Source: Bosea sp. (in: a-proteobacteria)
GTDB lineage: Bacteria > Pseudomonadota > Alphaproteobacteria > Rhizobiales > Beijerinckiaceae
Assembly: GCF_023953965.1 (NCBI RefSeq)
Contig: NZ_JAMLIX010000002.1
Coordinates: 806,001-870,000 of the forward strand
Direction: 5' to 3'
Length of the DNA: 64,000 nt
Shown here piece after piece: positions 35,466-43,779 of the stretch; position 1 is the stretch's first letter, and every line of letters begins with the position of its first letter. Below the pieces are notes generated by a model. The model was not told where the DNA came from. It worked only from the letters and a program-made list of their open reading frames with translations, and ran no database searches. A program made the translations under genes and the position numbers.

Positions 35466-36620
35466 TCAGTTGGTCGTCGCGAGCTTGATCTGGCCGGGCT
35501 GCGGCGTCACCTGAACGCCCGGCCGGATCATCGGATTGGCGTTGCCGCCGACGATCACCCTGTCCTCGCGGGAGAGCCCGGAGCGGATCACCCTGAGCCC
35601 TTCGTTCAGCGGGCCGAGCACCACCGGCTTGGGCACGACCTTGTTCTCGGGGCTAACCGTCAGCACGATCCTGCCGGCCTGGTCCGAGGCGATGACGGTG
35701 TCAGGCACGAGCAGCGCGTCGGATTCGCCGGCGAGCAGGCGCAGGCGCCCGAACACGCCCGGCGTCAGGAACTGGTCCTCGTTCGCGAACACGGCCCGGC
35801 CGCGGATCGTCGCCGAACGGGCGTTCAACGCATTGTCGAGGAAGTCGACCTTGCCGCGCCGGCCCCATCCGGTCTCGTCGGCGAGGCGCACCTCGACCAC
35901 CGTGCCCGCGTTCCTGGCGGCGTCCGCGCGCGGCTGGCTCATCCGCGCATAGCGCAGGAAATCGGCCTCGGAGATGTCGAAGGCGAAGTAGACCGGCGCC
36001 ACCGCGACGATGGTCGTGAGCAGCGAGGCGCCCGACTGGCCGCCGGCGATCAGGTTGCCGGGATCGACGCGGCGGTTCGAGACGCGCCCGGCCAGCGGCG
36101 CGCGCACCTCGGTCCATTCGAGGTTGAGCTCGGCGGTCTTCAGATTGGCCTCGGCGCCCTGCTGCGATCCGATCGCGCTGTTCAGGTTGGCGCGGCGCTG
36201 GTCGACGTCGCGCGCCGTGATGGTGCGGTTCTGCGTCAGCCCCTCGGCGCGCTCGACCTCGTTCTGGGCGAGGTCGACCTGGGCCCGGGCGCGGGCGACC
36301 TCGGCGCGGGCGGCGTCGACTGCCAGTTTGTAGGGCCGCTGATCGATGGTAAAGAGCAGGTCGCCCTTCTGGACGAGCGAGCCGTCGCGGAAATGCACGC
36401 TGTCGATGAAGCCGGAGACGCGGGCGCGCACATCGACCTGCTCGCTGGCCTCGAAGCGGCCGGTGAACTCGTCCCAGTCGGTGATGCGCTTGGCGAGCGG
36501 GTTGGCGACCTGGACCGGGGGAGCGGGCGGAGCGCCCTGCGCGGCGGCGTCGAAAGCCGCCGGGGCGGCCGACGCGAAGACGACGGCGAGCACCAGGCCG
36601 ATGGAACGGCTGCGTGACAT
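35466..36620 (-). CDS. RND efflux periplasmic adaptor (MFP)
   Basis: A 384-residue membrane-fusion protein. Signal sequence: SIGLVLAVVFASAAPAAFDA. The lipoyl half-motifs are VRARVSGFIDSVHFRDGSLV and LEWTEVRAPLAGRVSNRRVD, flanking an Ala/Arg-rich coiled-coil hairpin (ARAEVARARAQVDLAQNEVE). ATG 36620 places the signal peptide correctly; the frame continues to 36668. The candidate promoter and operator lie at 36690–36720. Confidence 0.95.
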   Translation of the reverse strand: MSRSRSIGLVLAVVFASAAPAAFDAAAQGAPPAPPVQVANPLAKRITDWDEFTGRFEASEQVDVRARVSGFIDSVHFRDGSLVQKGDLLFTIDQRPYKLAVDAARAEVARARAQVDLAQNEVERAEGLTQNRTITARDVDQRRANLNSAIGSQQGAEANLKTAELNLEWTEVRAPLAGRVSNRRVDPGNLIAGGQSGASLLTTIVAVAPVYFAFDISEADFLRYARMSQPRADAARNAGTVVEVRLADETGWGRRGKVDFLDNALNARSATIRGRAVFANEDQFLTPGVFGRLRLLAGESDALLVPDTVIASDQAGRIVLTVSPENKVVPKPVVLGPLNEGLRVIRSGLSREDRVIVGGNANPMIRPGVQVTPQPGQIKLATTN

Positions 36621-36689
36621 GACGGAACTCCGGATGGCGCGCCGGCTCGACCCATGGGACCCCGGCATATCGTGCTAGAAGAGACGGGA

Positions 36690-36720
36690 AGTGACGAATG
36701 TCAAGTTCCATCACTCGTCA
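36690..36720 (-). promoter_or_regulatory. Candidate promoter and operator of RND operon
   Basis: On the minus strand TTGACA (36704–36699) is followed 17–18 bases later by CTTCTA/TTCTAG, a plausible sigma-70 promoter. Overlapping it are inverted repeats: TGACGA/TCGTCA (36692–36697 and 36715–36720), AGTGA/TCACT, and TGACGAATGTCA. These suggest a repressor site over the -35 box, although no regulator gene is adjacent. Confidence 0.5.
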
Positions 36721-36873
36721 GAGGCTATCTCCGGCGGCACTATCCTGCTCTTCCCGTCAGCCGGTTGCAGGAGTGCAACGGCTTCACGGCGCGCGGGGTG
36801 CGGCGTGCCGCTCTTGCCGCCCGCCTTTCGACATCGTAACGCGTAGGCGATGATGTCAGCCGGAAGAGACCAG

Positions 36874-38355
36874 ATGAACGCGCATGCCCGCCCCGCCGAC
36901 CCGAAGAAGCTGATCAAGGGCGCGACCGGCGACTGGGAAGTCGTGATCGGCATGGAGATCCATGCCCAGGTCACCTCCAATGCCAAGCTGTTCTCCGGCG
37001 CCGCGACCGGCTTCGGCGCCGAGCCGAACGCCCATGTCAGCCTCGTCGACGCCGCCATGCCCGGCATGCTGCCGGTGATCAACGCCGAATGCGTCCGGCA
37101 GGCGGTGCGCACCGGGCTTGGCCTCAATGCCGAGATCAACAAGCGCTCGGTCTTCGACCGCAAGAACTATTTCTATCCGGACCTGCCGCAGGGCTACCAG
37201 ATCAGCCAGTACAAGAGCCCGATCGTCGGCGAGGGCGAGATCGTCGTCGATCTGACCCCGACCGAGCAGATCACCGTCGGCATCGAGCGGCTGCATCTCG
37301 AGCAGGATGCCGGCAAGTCGATCCACGACCAGCATCCGACGATGAGCTTCGTCGATCTCAACCGCTCGGGGGTCGCGCTGATGGAGATCGTCTCCCGGCC
37401 GGACCTGCGCTCGGCCGAGGAGGCGAAGGCCTACGTCTCGAAGCTGCGCACCATCCTGCGCTATCTCGGCACCTGCGACGGCGACATGGAGAAGGGCAAC
37501 CTGCGCGCCGACGTCAACGTCTCGGTGCGCCGGCCGGGCGAGCCCTTCGGCACGCGCTGCGAGATCAAGAACGTCAACTCGATCCGCTTCATCGGCCAGG
37601 CGGTCGAGACCGAGGCGCGCCGCCAGATCGGCATCATCGAGGATGGCGGCACGATCGACCAGGAGACGCGCCTCTACGATCCCGGCAAGGGCGAGACCCG
37701 CTCGATGCGCTCGAAGGAAGAGGCGCACGACTACCGCTACTTCCCCGATCCGGACCTGCTGCCGCTCGAATTCGACGACGCCTTCGTCGAGACCTTGAAG
37801 GGCGCGCTGCCGGAATTGCCGGACGCCAAGAAGGCCCGCTTCATCGCCGAATACGGGCTTTCGCCCTATGACGCCTCGGTCCTGGTCGCCGAGCGCGAGC
37901 AGGCCGATTACTTCGAGGCGGTCGCCAAGGGCCGCGACGGCAAGGCCGCCGCCAACTGGGTGATCAACGAGCTGTTCGGCCGCCTCAACAAGGAAGGCAA
38001 GGACATCGCCGCCTCGCCGGTCTCGGCCGCGCAGCTCGGCGGGCTCGTCGACCTGATCGGCGAGAACGTCATCTCCGGCAAGATCGCCAAGGACCTGTTC
38101 GAGATCCTCTGGACCGAAGGCGGCGACCCGCGCGCGATCGTCGAGGCCCGCGGCATGAAGCAGGTCACCGATACCGGCGCCATCGAGAAGGCGGTCGACG
38201 AGATTATCGCGGCCAATCCCGACAAGGTCGAGCAGGTCAAGGCGAAGCCCACCATGCTCGGCTGGTTCGTCGGCCAGGCGATGAAGGCGTCCGGCGGCAA
38301 GGCCAATCCGCAGGCGCTGAACGAGATCCTGAAGAAGAAGCTCGGAATCGAGTGA
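36874..38355 (+). CDS. gatB: Asp-tRNA(Asn)/Glu-tRNA(Gln) amidotransferase subunit GatB
   Basis: GatB binds the mischarged tRNA and activates its acyl group with ATP. Family segments are WEVVIGMEIHAQVTSNAKLF, FDRKNYFYPDLPQGYQISQY, FVDLNRSGVALMEIVSRPDL and HDYRYFPDPDLLPL. The C-terminal YqeY-like tail ends LNEILKKKLGIE. ATG 36874 gives 493 residues; ATG 36850 is in frame as well. It diverges from the RND operon and is followed within five bases by a GNAT gene. Confidence 0.97.
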   Translation: MNAHARPADPKKLIKGATGDWEVVIGMEIHAQVTSNAKLFSGAATGFGAEPNAHVSLVDAAMPGMLPVINAECVRQAVRTGLGLNAEINKRSVFDRKNYFYPDLPQGYQISQYKSPIVGEGEIVVDLTPTEQITVGIERLHLEQDAGKSIHDQHPTMSFVDLNRSGVALMEIVSRPDLRSAEEAKAYVSKLRTILRYLGTCDGDMEKGNLRADVNVSVRRPGEPFGTRCEIKNVNSIRFIGQAVETEARRQIGIIEDGGTIDQETRLYDPGKGETRSMRSKEEAHDYRYFPDPDLLPLEFDDAFVETLKGALPELPDAKKARFIAEYGLSPYDASVLVAEREQADYFEAVAKGRDGKAAANWVINELFGRLNKEGKDIAASPVSAAQLGGLVDLIGENVISGKIAKDLFEILWTEGGDPRAIVEARGMKQVTDTGAIEKAVDEIIAANPDKVEQVKAKPTMLGWFVGQAMKASGGKANPQALNEILKKKLGIE

Positions 38356-38359
38356 TCAT

Positions 38360-38866
38360 GTGACCCCCGCCGATCTCGTCATCCGCGACGCCGAGGCCGC
38401 CGATCTGCCGGCGGTCAGGGCGCTGCTCGTCGAGACCTGGCATGCGACCTATGACGGCATCTATGGCTGGCGGCGCGTCGCCGAGATCACCAATGCCTGG
38501 CACTCGCTGGATAGCTTGCGCGCCCAGCTCGGCCGCGACGAGGGCGTCTTCCTCGTCGCGCTGGTCGGTGCCGAGATCGTCGCGACCGCTTCCGCAAGGC
38601 GCGAGCGCGACGGCGCGGCGCTGCTGACGCGGCTTTATGTCCTGCCGGCAAGGCAGGGCGTCGGCATCGGGCGCACCTTGCTCCAGGTCGCGCTGGCCTG
38701 CTTCCCCGAGGCGTCGGTGGCGCGGCTCGAGGTCGAGAGCCAGAACGAGCCGGCCATCGCCTTCTACGAGCGCATGGGCTTCTTCCTGCAGCGGCAGGCC
38801 CGCTTCGACGGGCGCGACGACACGCCCAACACGCTGCTGATGGCCAGGCGCCTTTTCCTGGCGTGA
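38360..38866 (+). CDS. GNAT family N-acetyltransferase
   Basis: A 168-residue acetyltransferase. Acetyl-CoA binding segment: LYVLPARQGVGIGRTLLQVA (motif A, Q-x-x-G-x-G/A). Motif B is ESQNEPAIAFYERMGF. It starts with GTG 38360, four bases after the gatB stop, so it is co-translated. The acceptor substrate is unknown. Confidence 0.91.
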   Translation: MTPADLVIRDAEAADLPAVRALLVETWHATYDGIYGWRRVAEITNAWHSLDSLRAQLGRDEGVFLVALVGAEIVATASARRERDGAALLTRLYVLPARQGVGIGRTLLQVALACFPEASVARLEVESQNEPAIAFYERMGFFLQRQARFDGRDDTPNTLLMARRLFLA

Positions 38867-38908
38867 GCCGCCATCGCCTCTTCCCGCCCACCTGAAAGGA
38901 AGCGAACC

Positions 38909-39616
38909 ATGTCGCAAGTCCCCGCCAAGCCGATCGACCTGTATTACTGGCCGACGCCGAATGGCTTCAAGATCACCATCATGCTCGAGGAGTGCGGGCT
39001 GCCCTATGCCATCGTGCCGGTGAACATCGGCAAGGGCGAGCAGTTCAAGCCGGATTTCCTCGCCATCGCCCCGAACAACCGCATGCCGGCGATCGTCGAT
39101 CCCGACGGGCCGGGCGGCAAGCCGATCTCGGTCTTCGAATCCGGCGCCATCCTGCAATATCTCGGCCGCAAGACCGGGAAATTCTATCCGGCGGAGGAGC
39201 GCGCCCGCGTCGCCGTCGATGAATGGCTGTTCTGGCAGATGGCCGGATTCGGGCCGATGCTCGGCCAGACCCATCATTTCCGCCTCTACGCGCCCGAGCC
39301 CGTGCCCTACGCGATCGAGCGCTACACCAACGAGGCGAACCGGCTCTACGGCGTGCTGAACCGGCGCCTCGAGGGCCGCGACTATATCTGCGGCGACTAT
39401 TCCATCGCCGACATGGCCTGCATCGGCTGGGCGCGCGGCTGGGAGCGGCAGGGGCAGGACATCGCGCAGTTCCCGCATGTCGGCCGCTGGCTGGAGACGA
39501 TGCAGGCGCGGCCGGCCGTGCGGCGCGGCCTCGAGGTCGGCGCCGCGCTGCGCGACCCGGCCGGCATCAGGACCCCGGAGGAAAAGGCGATCCTCTTCGG
39601 CCAGAAGGCGCGCTGA
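38909..39616 (+). CDS. Glutathione S-transferase, nu-class, paralogue 2
   Basis: A 235-residue GST closely similar in layout to the gene at 6117–6824. LYYWPTPNGFKITIMLEECG carries the same TPNG motif, NNRMPAIVDPDGPGGKPISV and FESGAILQYLGRKTGKF form the glutathione pocket, and GDYSIADMACIGWARGW is in the C-terminal domain. The extra tail PAGIRTPEEKAILFGQKAR is typical of YghU/YfcG relatives. ATG 38909 follows GAAAGGAAG. Confidence 0.93.
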   Translation: MSQVPAKPIDLYYWPTPNGFKITIMLEECGLPYAIVPVNIGKGEQFKPDFLAIAPNNRMPAIVDPDGPGGKPISVFESGAILQYLGRKTGKFYPAEERARVAVDEWLFWQMAGFGPMLGQTHHFRLYAPEPVPYAIERYTNEANRLYGVLNRRLEGRDYICGDYSIADMACIGWARGWERQGQDIAQFPHVGRWLETMQARPAVRRGLEVGAALRDPAGIRTPEEKAILFGQKAR

Positions 39617-39917
39617 GGGCCGGCCGCAATCCCGCGCGGCACGGGCGCAGATCCGTGCCGCTTCCGTGACGCAAGGTGAATCCATTCTCAACATCCCTTG
39701 TGAGGGCGATTCGGCAATGCGTTGAGATCGCTTCCTTTTTCGTAATTCGAAGGTGAATCCCCGGTTGCTTTAACCGGGTGATGACGTTTCGTTGAGGTTC
39801 GATTCATCTCGAAATTTAGGACGCATTTTAAGGATCGGGCCCACTCTCGCACTCATCAGCCGGGGCCTTTGGACGGGCGGACGGCACAACGACAAGACGG
39901 TGCAAGGAGAGGCTGTC
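39617..39917. promoter_or_regulatory. Regulatory region upstream of Sel1-like gene
   Basis: Contains four GANTC sites (39678, 39708, 39755, 39801), an 11-base direct repeat AAGGTGAATCC at 39673 and 39750, and a hairpin CCCGGTT/AACCGGG near 39760–39777. It is AT-richer than average. GANTC is the CcrM methylation site, so cell-cycle-linked control of the downstream gene is possible. Confidence 0.45.
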
Positions 39918-40187
39918 ATGGCACGCATGGAGATGAGCGCGGTTCCTGCTTCGCTGGTGATCCCGGCGGAGGTTTCGGCGGAAGCCTATTGCGAGCTCGG
40001 GCTGATGCACGCTTCGGGGCGGGCGGGAGCCGTCGACCTGGTCAAGGCGCAGATGTGGTTCAACGTCGCCTTCGCCCGCGGCTCCGCCCGGGCGGCGGAG
40101 CATCGCAGGGAGCTGGCGCTGGAGATGAACCGCGACGAGATCGCGGCCGCGCTGCGCGAGGCCCGCGCTTTCCTGACGCGGCACTGA
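39918..40187 (+). CDS. Single Sel1-like repeat small protein (89 aa)
   Basis: An 89-residue protein whose centre AYCELGLMHASGRAGAVDLV followed by KAQMWFNVAFARGS is one Sel1/TPR-like repeat pair (Y-x-L-G-x-M-x-x-x-G...A-x-x-W). ATG 39918 follows AAGGAGA; the frame is open upstream to 39792 but without similarity. No signal peptide is seen. Sel1 repeats mediate protein contacts; its partner is unknown. Confidence 0.7.
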   Translation: MARMEMSAVPASLVIPAEVSAEAYCELGLMHASGRAGAVDLVKAQMWFNVAFARGSARAAEHRRELALEMNRDEIAAALREARAFLTRH

Positions 40188-40272
40188 GAACGGAGCGCCT
40201 TGTGGGTCGGGGAGGCGGCGGCTATAAGCGCGCCGCATTTCCCTTTATCAGTACCCTTCCAAGGATCGATCG

Positions 40273-40695
40273 ATGGCTGTCCAGCGCACCTTCTCCATTC
40301 TCAAGCCCGACGCGACGAAGCGCAATCTCACCGGCGCGGTCAACGCGGTCATCGAGAAGGCCGGCCTCAGCATCGTCGCGCAGAAGCGCATCCGGATGAC
40401 GCAGGAGCAGGCGCAGACCTTCTACGCCGTCCACAAGGAGCGCCCGTTCTTCGGCGAGCTCGTCGCGTTCATGATCTCCGGCCCGGTCGTCGTGCAGGTG
40501 CTGGAGGGCGAGGACGCCATCGCTAAGTATCGTGAGGTGATGGGCGCGACCAACCCGGCCAACGCCGCCGAGGGCACGGTGCGCAAGCTCTTCGCCCAGT
40601 CGGTCGGCGAGAACACCGTGCATGGCTCGGACGCGCCGGAGACCGCCGCGATCGAGATCGCCCAGTTCTTCTCGGGCAACGAGATCGTCGGCTGA
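40273..40695 (+). CDS. ndk: Nucleoside diphosphate kinase
   Basis: Transfers the gamma-phosphate between nucleoside triphosphates and diphosphates. The 140-residue protein starts MAVQRTFSILKPDATKRNLT, and the phospho-His lies in ENTVHGSDAPETAAIEI near residue 117. AAGGATCG precedes the ATG. It ends at a strong bidirectional terminator. Confidence 0.98.
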   Translation: MAVQRTFSILKPDATKRNLTGAVNAVIEKAGLSIVAQKRIRMTQEQAQTFYAVHKERPFFGELVAFMISGPVVVQVLEGEDAIAKYREVMGATNPANAAEGTVRKLFAQSVGENTVHGSDAPETAAIEIAQFFSGNEIVG

Positions 40696-40718
40696 GCGCA
40701 AGCCGCTTCGTGAAAACG

Positions 40719-40751
40719 AAAAAGGCGGGCCGGTTTCCGGCCCGCCTTTTT
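40719..40751. terminator. Bidirectional terminator between ndk and mipA/ompV
   Basis: A perfect 15-base inverted repeat (AAAAAGGCGGGCCGG at 40719–40733 and its complement at 40737–40751) around a TTT loop. T-runs follow on both strands, so it serves both convergent genes. Confidence 0.95.
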
Positions 40752-40760
40752 CATGCGGGA

Positions 40761-41603
40761 TCAGAGCCCGAAGGAGTAGCTCGTTCCGGTGTCGAAGGAA
40801 TAGCTCGCCGAGAGCCCGATCGTAATCGAATCGCGCGAGCCGAACGGCCTGACGATCGGGGAGCGCGTGGCGTCGCCGACGAGGCGCTTGTACTCGACAT
40901 AGGCCGTGGTCTTGAGCTGCTCGGACCAGTGATAGGTCACCTGGGCGAGCGCGCCGACCGTATGGACGCCGGCATTGTAGCGTTGCAGCAGGCCGCCCGT
41001 GCCGGGCATGGCGCCGTAGGTGCCGAAATAGGTCCGGATATAGTCGGCCGAGGTGATCCGCATGCGCGGGCCGACGCCGAGCGTCCACTGGCCGACCGTC
41101 GAGAAGGCGTCGAGCTTGAGATCGGCGACGACGCCGTCATGCGCGACGATGCCGCGGCGCAGATCGACGCGCCCGCGCAGCCAGGATGTCGGATAGAACT
41201 CGGCGAAGACGCCGGCCTCGGCCCCGAACTTGGTCGACGGCACCGCGACGAGGGCCGGATTGACCTTGGCGCTGCGCTTCCAGAGCAGGTCGCCGGAGAA
41301 GCCGATGCGCCAGCCCTGGCCGGAGAACACGCCGATCGAGAGCATCGCGTCATCCTCGGCGCTCCACCAGGTGCTCTTCAGGCCCCTGCCCAGCGATATG
41401 ATCGGACGGGCGCGGAAGACGTAGTCGTCCGAGCCGGCGTAATCGGGCTGGTAACGGACGCCGGCGCCGAGCGTGAGATACCAGTTCTGCGCAGATTGCG
41501 GGGAGGTGAGGGTCGAGTAGTCGCTGGACTGGGCCTGGGCTTGGCCGGGCAGCGACAGGGCAAGGCAGGCCGCAAGACCGGCCAGATACGCAACGCAACG
41601 CAT
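40761..41603 (-). CDS. MipA/OmpV family outer-membrane protein
   Basis: A 280-residue beta-barrel. Signal peptide: VAYLAGLAACLALSLPGQAQ followed by AQ. NWYLTLGAGVRYQPDYAGSD is the family opening, and alternating amphipathic strands continue to an aromatic C-terminal strand ending SYSFGL. MipA/OmpV proteins link to murein-synthesising complexes or act as porin-like proteins. A perfect TTAA-N7-TTAA site lies 65 bases upstream of the start. Confidence 0.92.
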   Translation of the reverse strand: MRCVAYLAGLAACLALSLPGQAQAQSSDYSTLTSPQSAQNWYLTLGAGVRYQPDYAGSDDYVFRARPIISLGRGLKSTWWSAEDDAMLSIGVFSGQGWRIGFSGDLLWKRSAKVNPALVAVPSTKFGAEAGVFAEFYPTSWLRGRVDLRRGIVAHDGVVADLKLDAFSTVGQWTLGVGPRMRITSADYIRTYFGTYGAMPGTGGLLQRYNAGVHTVGALAQVTYHWSEQLKTTAYVEYKRLVGDATRSPIVRPFGSRDSITIGLSASYSFDTGTSYSFGL

Positions 41604-41667
41604 GATCCAGAACTCCGACGCGACGGCGTCTTGGGACAGATGATGCCCGCAATCTGGAGAATGAGGT

Positions 41668-41682
41668 TTAACGGGTGGTTAA
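41668..41682. promoter_or_regulatory. Candidate CtrA-binding box TTAA-N7-TTAA
   Basis: TTAACGGGTGGTTAA matches the full CtrA consensus exactly. It is 65–79 bases upstream of the mipA/ompV start on the minus strand. DivK/PleD encoded at 23.8–25.6 kb show that the organism has the CtrA pathway. Confidence 0.6.
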
Positions 41683-41727
41683 GGTTCCCATTTCCTTAGC
41701 GCGCTGCCCGAAACCGCCCGTTAATCG

Positions 41728-41868
41728 ATGCGGGCGAGGATGGTCCGGAAGGCCGGACATTGCCGGCCATGGAGCGCGCGGGCGGCGATCATGGAACTGG
41801 CGATCCTCTGGTTGCTCTGTGTGGCGGTTTTCCTCGAGCTCGCCGAGCGCGCGCCTGAGATCGACTAG
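41728..41868 (+). CDS. Possible 46-aa (or 25-aa) membrane peptide
   Basis: An in-frame ATG at 41728 (or 41791) leads to a short hydrophobic helix, MELAILWLLCVAVFLELAER, ending TAG at 41868. It fills part of the 393-base space between mipA/ompV and the secreted protein. No ribosome binding site stands out. Weakly supported. Confidence 0.2.
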   Translation: MRARMVRKAGHCRPWSARAAIMELAILWLLCVAVFLELAERAPEID

Positions 41869-41996
41869 GATCGCGCCTCGGAATCGGCACCTCGCCGCGC
41901 AGCCTCTTGACCTCGCGGCGCTCTATGGCCATGCCGGGACACGGGGCTTGGCATCGTGGTCTGCGATGCGCCCGGTTCTCGAAGGACAGGCGGATC

Positions 41997-42359
41997 ATGA
42001 AGATGCGGCGGATGAGTGCGGTCGTTCTGGCCGGTGGACTGTCGATTCTGGCGAGCGTTTCGGCCTATGCCGCAAGCGGTTCGGCTCCCTTGCCCCCGCC
42101 CGACCCGACGGCGAAGAACCTGAGCCCCTACAGGATCCAGCTGCGCGCCTTCGACGCCTGCCTGGTCACGCAGTCGCAGCTCATGGGCACGACGCGCGAG
42201 GCGGTCCATTCCGCCTGCAGCTGCTACGCCAAGGGCACGGTCAACGCGATGACCAAGGACGAGATCCAGGCTTTCCGCGACACCGGCTATTTCAACGATT
42301 CGGCGCGCCAGAAGGGCCTCCAGTTCATCGATCAGTGCAAGCTGAAGCGCCCGTTCTGA
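41997..42359 (+). CDS. Small secreted protein with conserved-looking Cys
   Basis: A 120-residue exported protein. Signal peptide: RRMSAVVLAGGLSILASVSA followed by YAAS. The mature part has four Cys: FDACLVT, SACSCYAKG and DQCKLKRPF. It contains LQFIDQCK near the end, as in several small periplasmic proteins of alphaproteobacteria. AAGGACAGG precedes ATG 41997. Function unknown. Confidence 0.75.
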   Translation: MKMRRMSAVVLAGGLSILASVSAYAASGSAPLPPPDPTAKNLSPYRIQLRAFDACLVTQSQLMGTTREAVHSACSCYAKGTVNAMTKDEIQAFRDTGYFNDSARQKGLQFIDQCKLKRPF

Positions 42360-42384
42360 ACAAGCGCCTCACTCCTGCCAAGCT

Positions 42385-42403
42385 GCTGACATAAGCTGTC
42401 AGC
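42385..42403. promoter_or_regulatory. Perfect inverted repeat upstream of WYL regulator
   Basis: GCTGACA–TAAGC–TGTCAGC is a perfect 7-base palindrome with a 5-base centre, 49 bases before the GTG start of the WYL regulator. It is a likely autoregulatory operator. Confidence 0.6.
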
Positions 42404-42451
42404 TGGACGGGTCATCCTGTCTTGGCCTGAAGGGAGTGGGAGACTGAGGCC

Positions 42452-43228
42452 GTGCAGCGCGCCGAACGATTGCTCGACATGATCCAGAGCCTGCGTCGCC
42501 GCAGGCGCCCCGTGACCGCCGAGACGCTGGCCGGCGAACTCGATGTCTCCGTGCGCACGGTCTATCGCGACATCGGCGCGCTGGTGCGCCAGGGCGTGCC
42601 GGTGCGCGGCGAGGCCGGCATCGGCTATGTGCTCGACGCCGGCTTCGACCTGCCGCCGCTGATGCTCTCGCCCGACGAGATCGAGGCCGTGCTGGTCGGC
42701 ATGCGCTGGCTCGCCGAGCGGGCGGACCCGGCGCTGGCGCGCGCCGCCGAGGACGTCGTCAGCAAGGTCGCGGCGGTGCTGCCGCCGCATCTCAAGCCGA
42801 TCCTGCTCGACGGGGCGCTGTTTGCCGCCGCCCATCCCGGCGACGTGCCGGCCGACCAGGTCGATGTCGCCGCCGTGCGCGCCGCCATCCGCAACGGCTG
42901 CAAGCTCTCGATCCGCTACAGCGACGAGAGCGGCCAGGCGACGCAGCGCATGATCTGGCCGATCGGCATGACCTTCTACGACCGTGTGCGCATCGTCGTC
43001 GCCTGGTGCGAGCTCCGGCAGGCTTTCCGCCATTTCCGCACCGACCGCATCACCGGTCTCGTTTCGCTGGAGCAGCGCTATCCCGCCCGCCGCGCCGATC
43101 TCTTCCGCCGCTGGCAGAAGGAGGAGCGCGCGAAAGAGGAGGCGGCTTTGGCTCCTCAGCCGCGGACGACGGCGCCGGCTTCGAGCCTCGATCGGCCGGA
43201 GGCGACCTCCGCCAGCGCCGCCGGATAG
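42452..43228 (+). CDS. HTH/WYL-domain transcriptional regulator (YafY-like)
   Basis: A 258-residue regulator. The N-terminal winged helix reads RRRPVTAETLAGELDVSVRT followed by VYRDIGALVRQGVPV. The WYL domain has LSIRYSDESG, WPIGMTFYDRVRIVVAWCEL and RHFRTDRITGL; the canonical W-Y-L triad appears as V-A-W-C-E-L. WYL domains sense ligands, often nucleic-acid related. It starts at GTG 42452. The 3' 73 bases overlap convergent purN, with a low-complexity tail. Confidence 0.92.
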   Translation: MQRAERLLDMIQSLRRRRRPVTAETLAGELDVSVRTVYRDIGALVRQGVPVRGEAGIGYVLDAGFDLPPLMLSPDEIEAVLVGMRWLAERADPALARAAEDVVSKVAAVLPPHLKPILLDGALFAAAHPGDVPADQVDVAAVRAAIRNGCKLSIRYSDESGQATQRMIWPIGMTFYDRVRIVVAWCELRQAFRHFRTDRITGLVSLEQRYPARRADLFRRWQKEERAKEEAALAPQPRTTAPASSLDRPEATSASAAG

Positions 43229-43779
43229 AGCCTGTGCTCCTCGACGAGGACGCGCGCGGCGAGCGTCTCCTCGTCGTCGCCGGGCTTAACCGGCACCTTC
43301 GCTTGCAGGATCACCGGCCCGGCATCGAGCTCCGGCACGACGAAATGCACCGAGCAGCCATGTTCGGTGACACCGGCTTCCAGCGCCTGCCGGTGCGTAT
43401 GCGTGCCCTTGAACAGCGGCAGCAGCGAGGGATGGATGTTGATCATCCGCCCCTCCCAGCGCTTGACGAACCAGGGCGTCAGGATGCGCATGAAGCCGGC
43501 GAGCACGATGAGCTCGATCTGGTTGACCCGCAGCAGCTCATCGACAGCGCGCTCGAAGGCCTCGCGGTCCTTGCCGAAGGGGCGGTGGTCTACCGTCGCC
43601 GTGGCGATGCCGAACGCGCGCGCCCGCTCAAGCCCGGCGACATCGGGAATGTTGGAGATAACCAGCGCGATCTTAGCCGGATAATCCGGCGCCTCGGCCG
43701 CCTGCGCCAGCGAGACCATGTTGGAGCCGCGCCCGGAGATCAGCACCCCGACGCGCTTGCGGGCAGCGGTACCGCTCAC
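43156..43779 (-). CDS. purN: Phosphoribosylglycinamide formyltransferase
   Basis: The third step of de novo purine synthesis using 10-formyl-tetrahydrofolate. The 207-residue protein has VGVLISGRGSNMVSLAQAAE at the start and the catalytic Asn-His in MINIHPSLLPLFKG, plus HFVVPELDAGPVILQ. GTG 43779 overlaps the purM stop as GTGA, giving translational coupling. The end overlaps the WYL gene. Confidence 0.96.
   Translation of the reverse strand: MSGTAARKRVGVLISGRGSNMVSLAQAAEAPDYPAKIALVISNIPDVAGLERARAFGIATATVDHRPFGKDREAFERAVDELLRVNQIELIVLAGFMRILTPWFVKRWEGRMINIHPSLLPLFKGTHTHRQALEAGVTEHGCSVHFVVPELDAGPVILQAKVPVKPGDDEETLAARVLVEEHRLYPAALAEVASGRSRLEAGAVVRG

Noticed and set aside
32282..35488. Very long open frame on the plus strand opposite the RND permease
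   Set aside because: His/Arg/Asp-rich antisense product of GC-rich coding DNA; the minus-strand frame encodes a complete AcrB-type pump.
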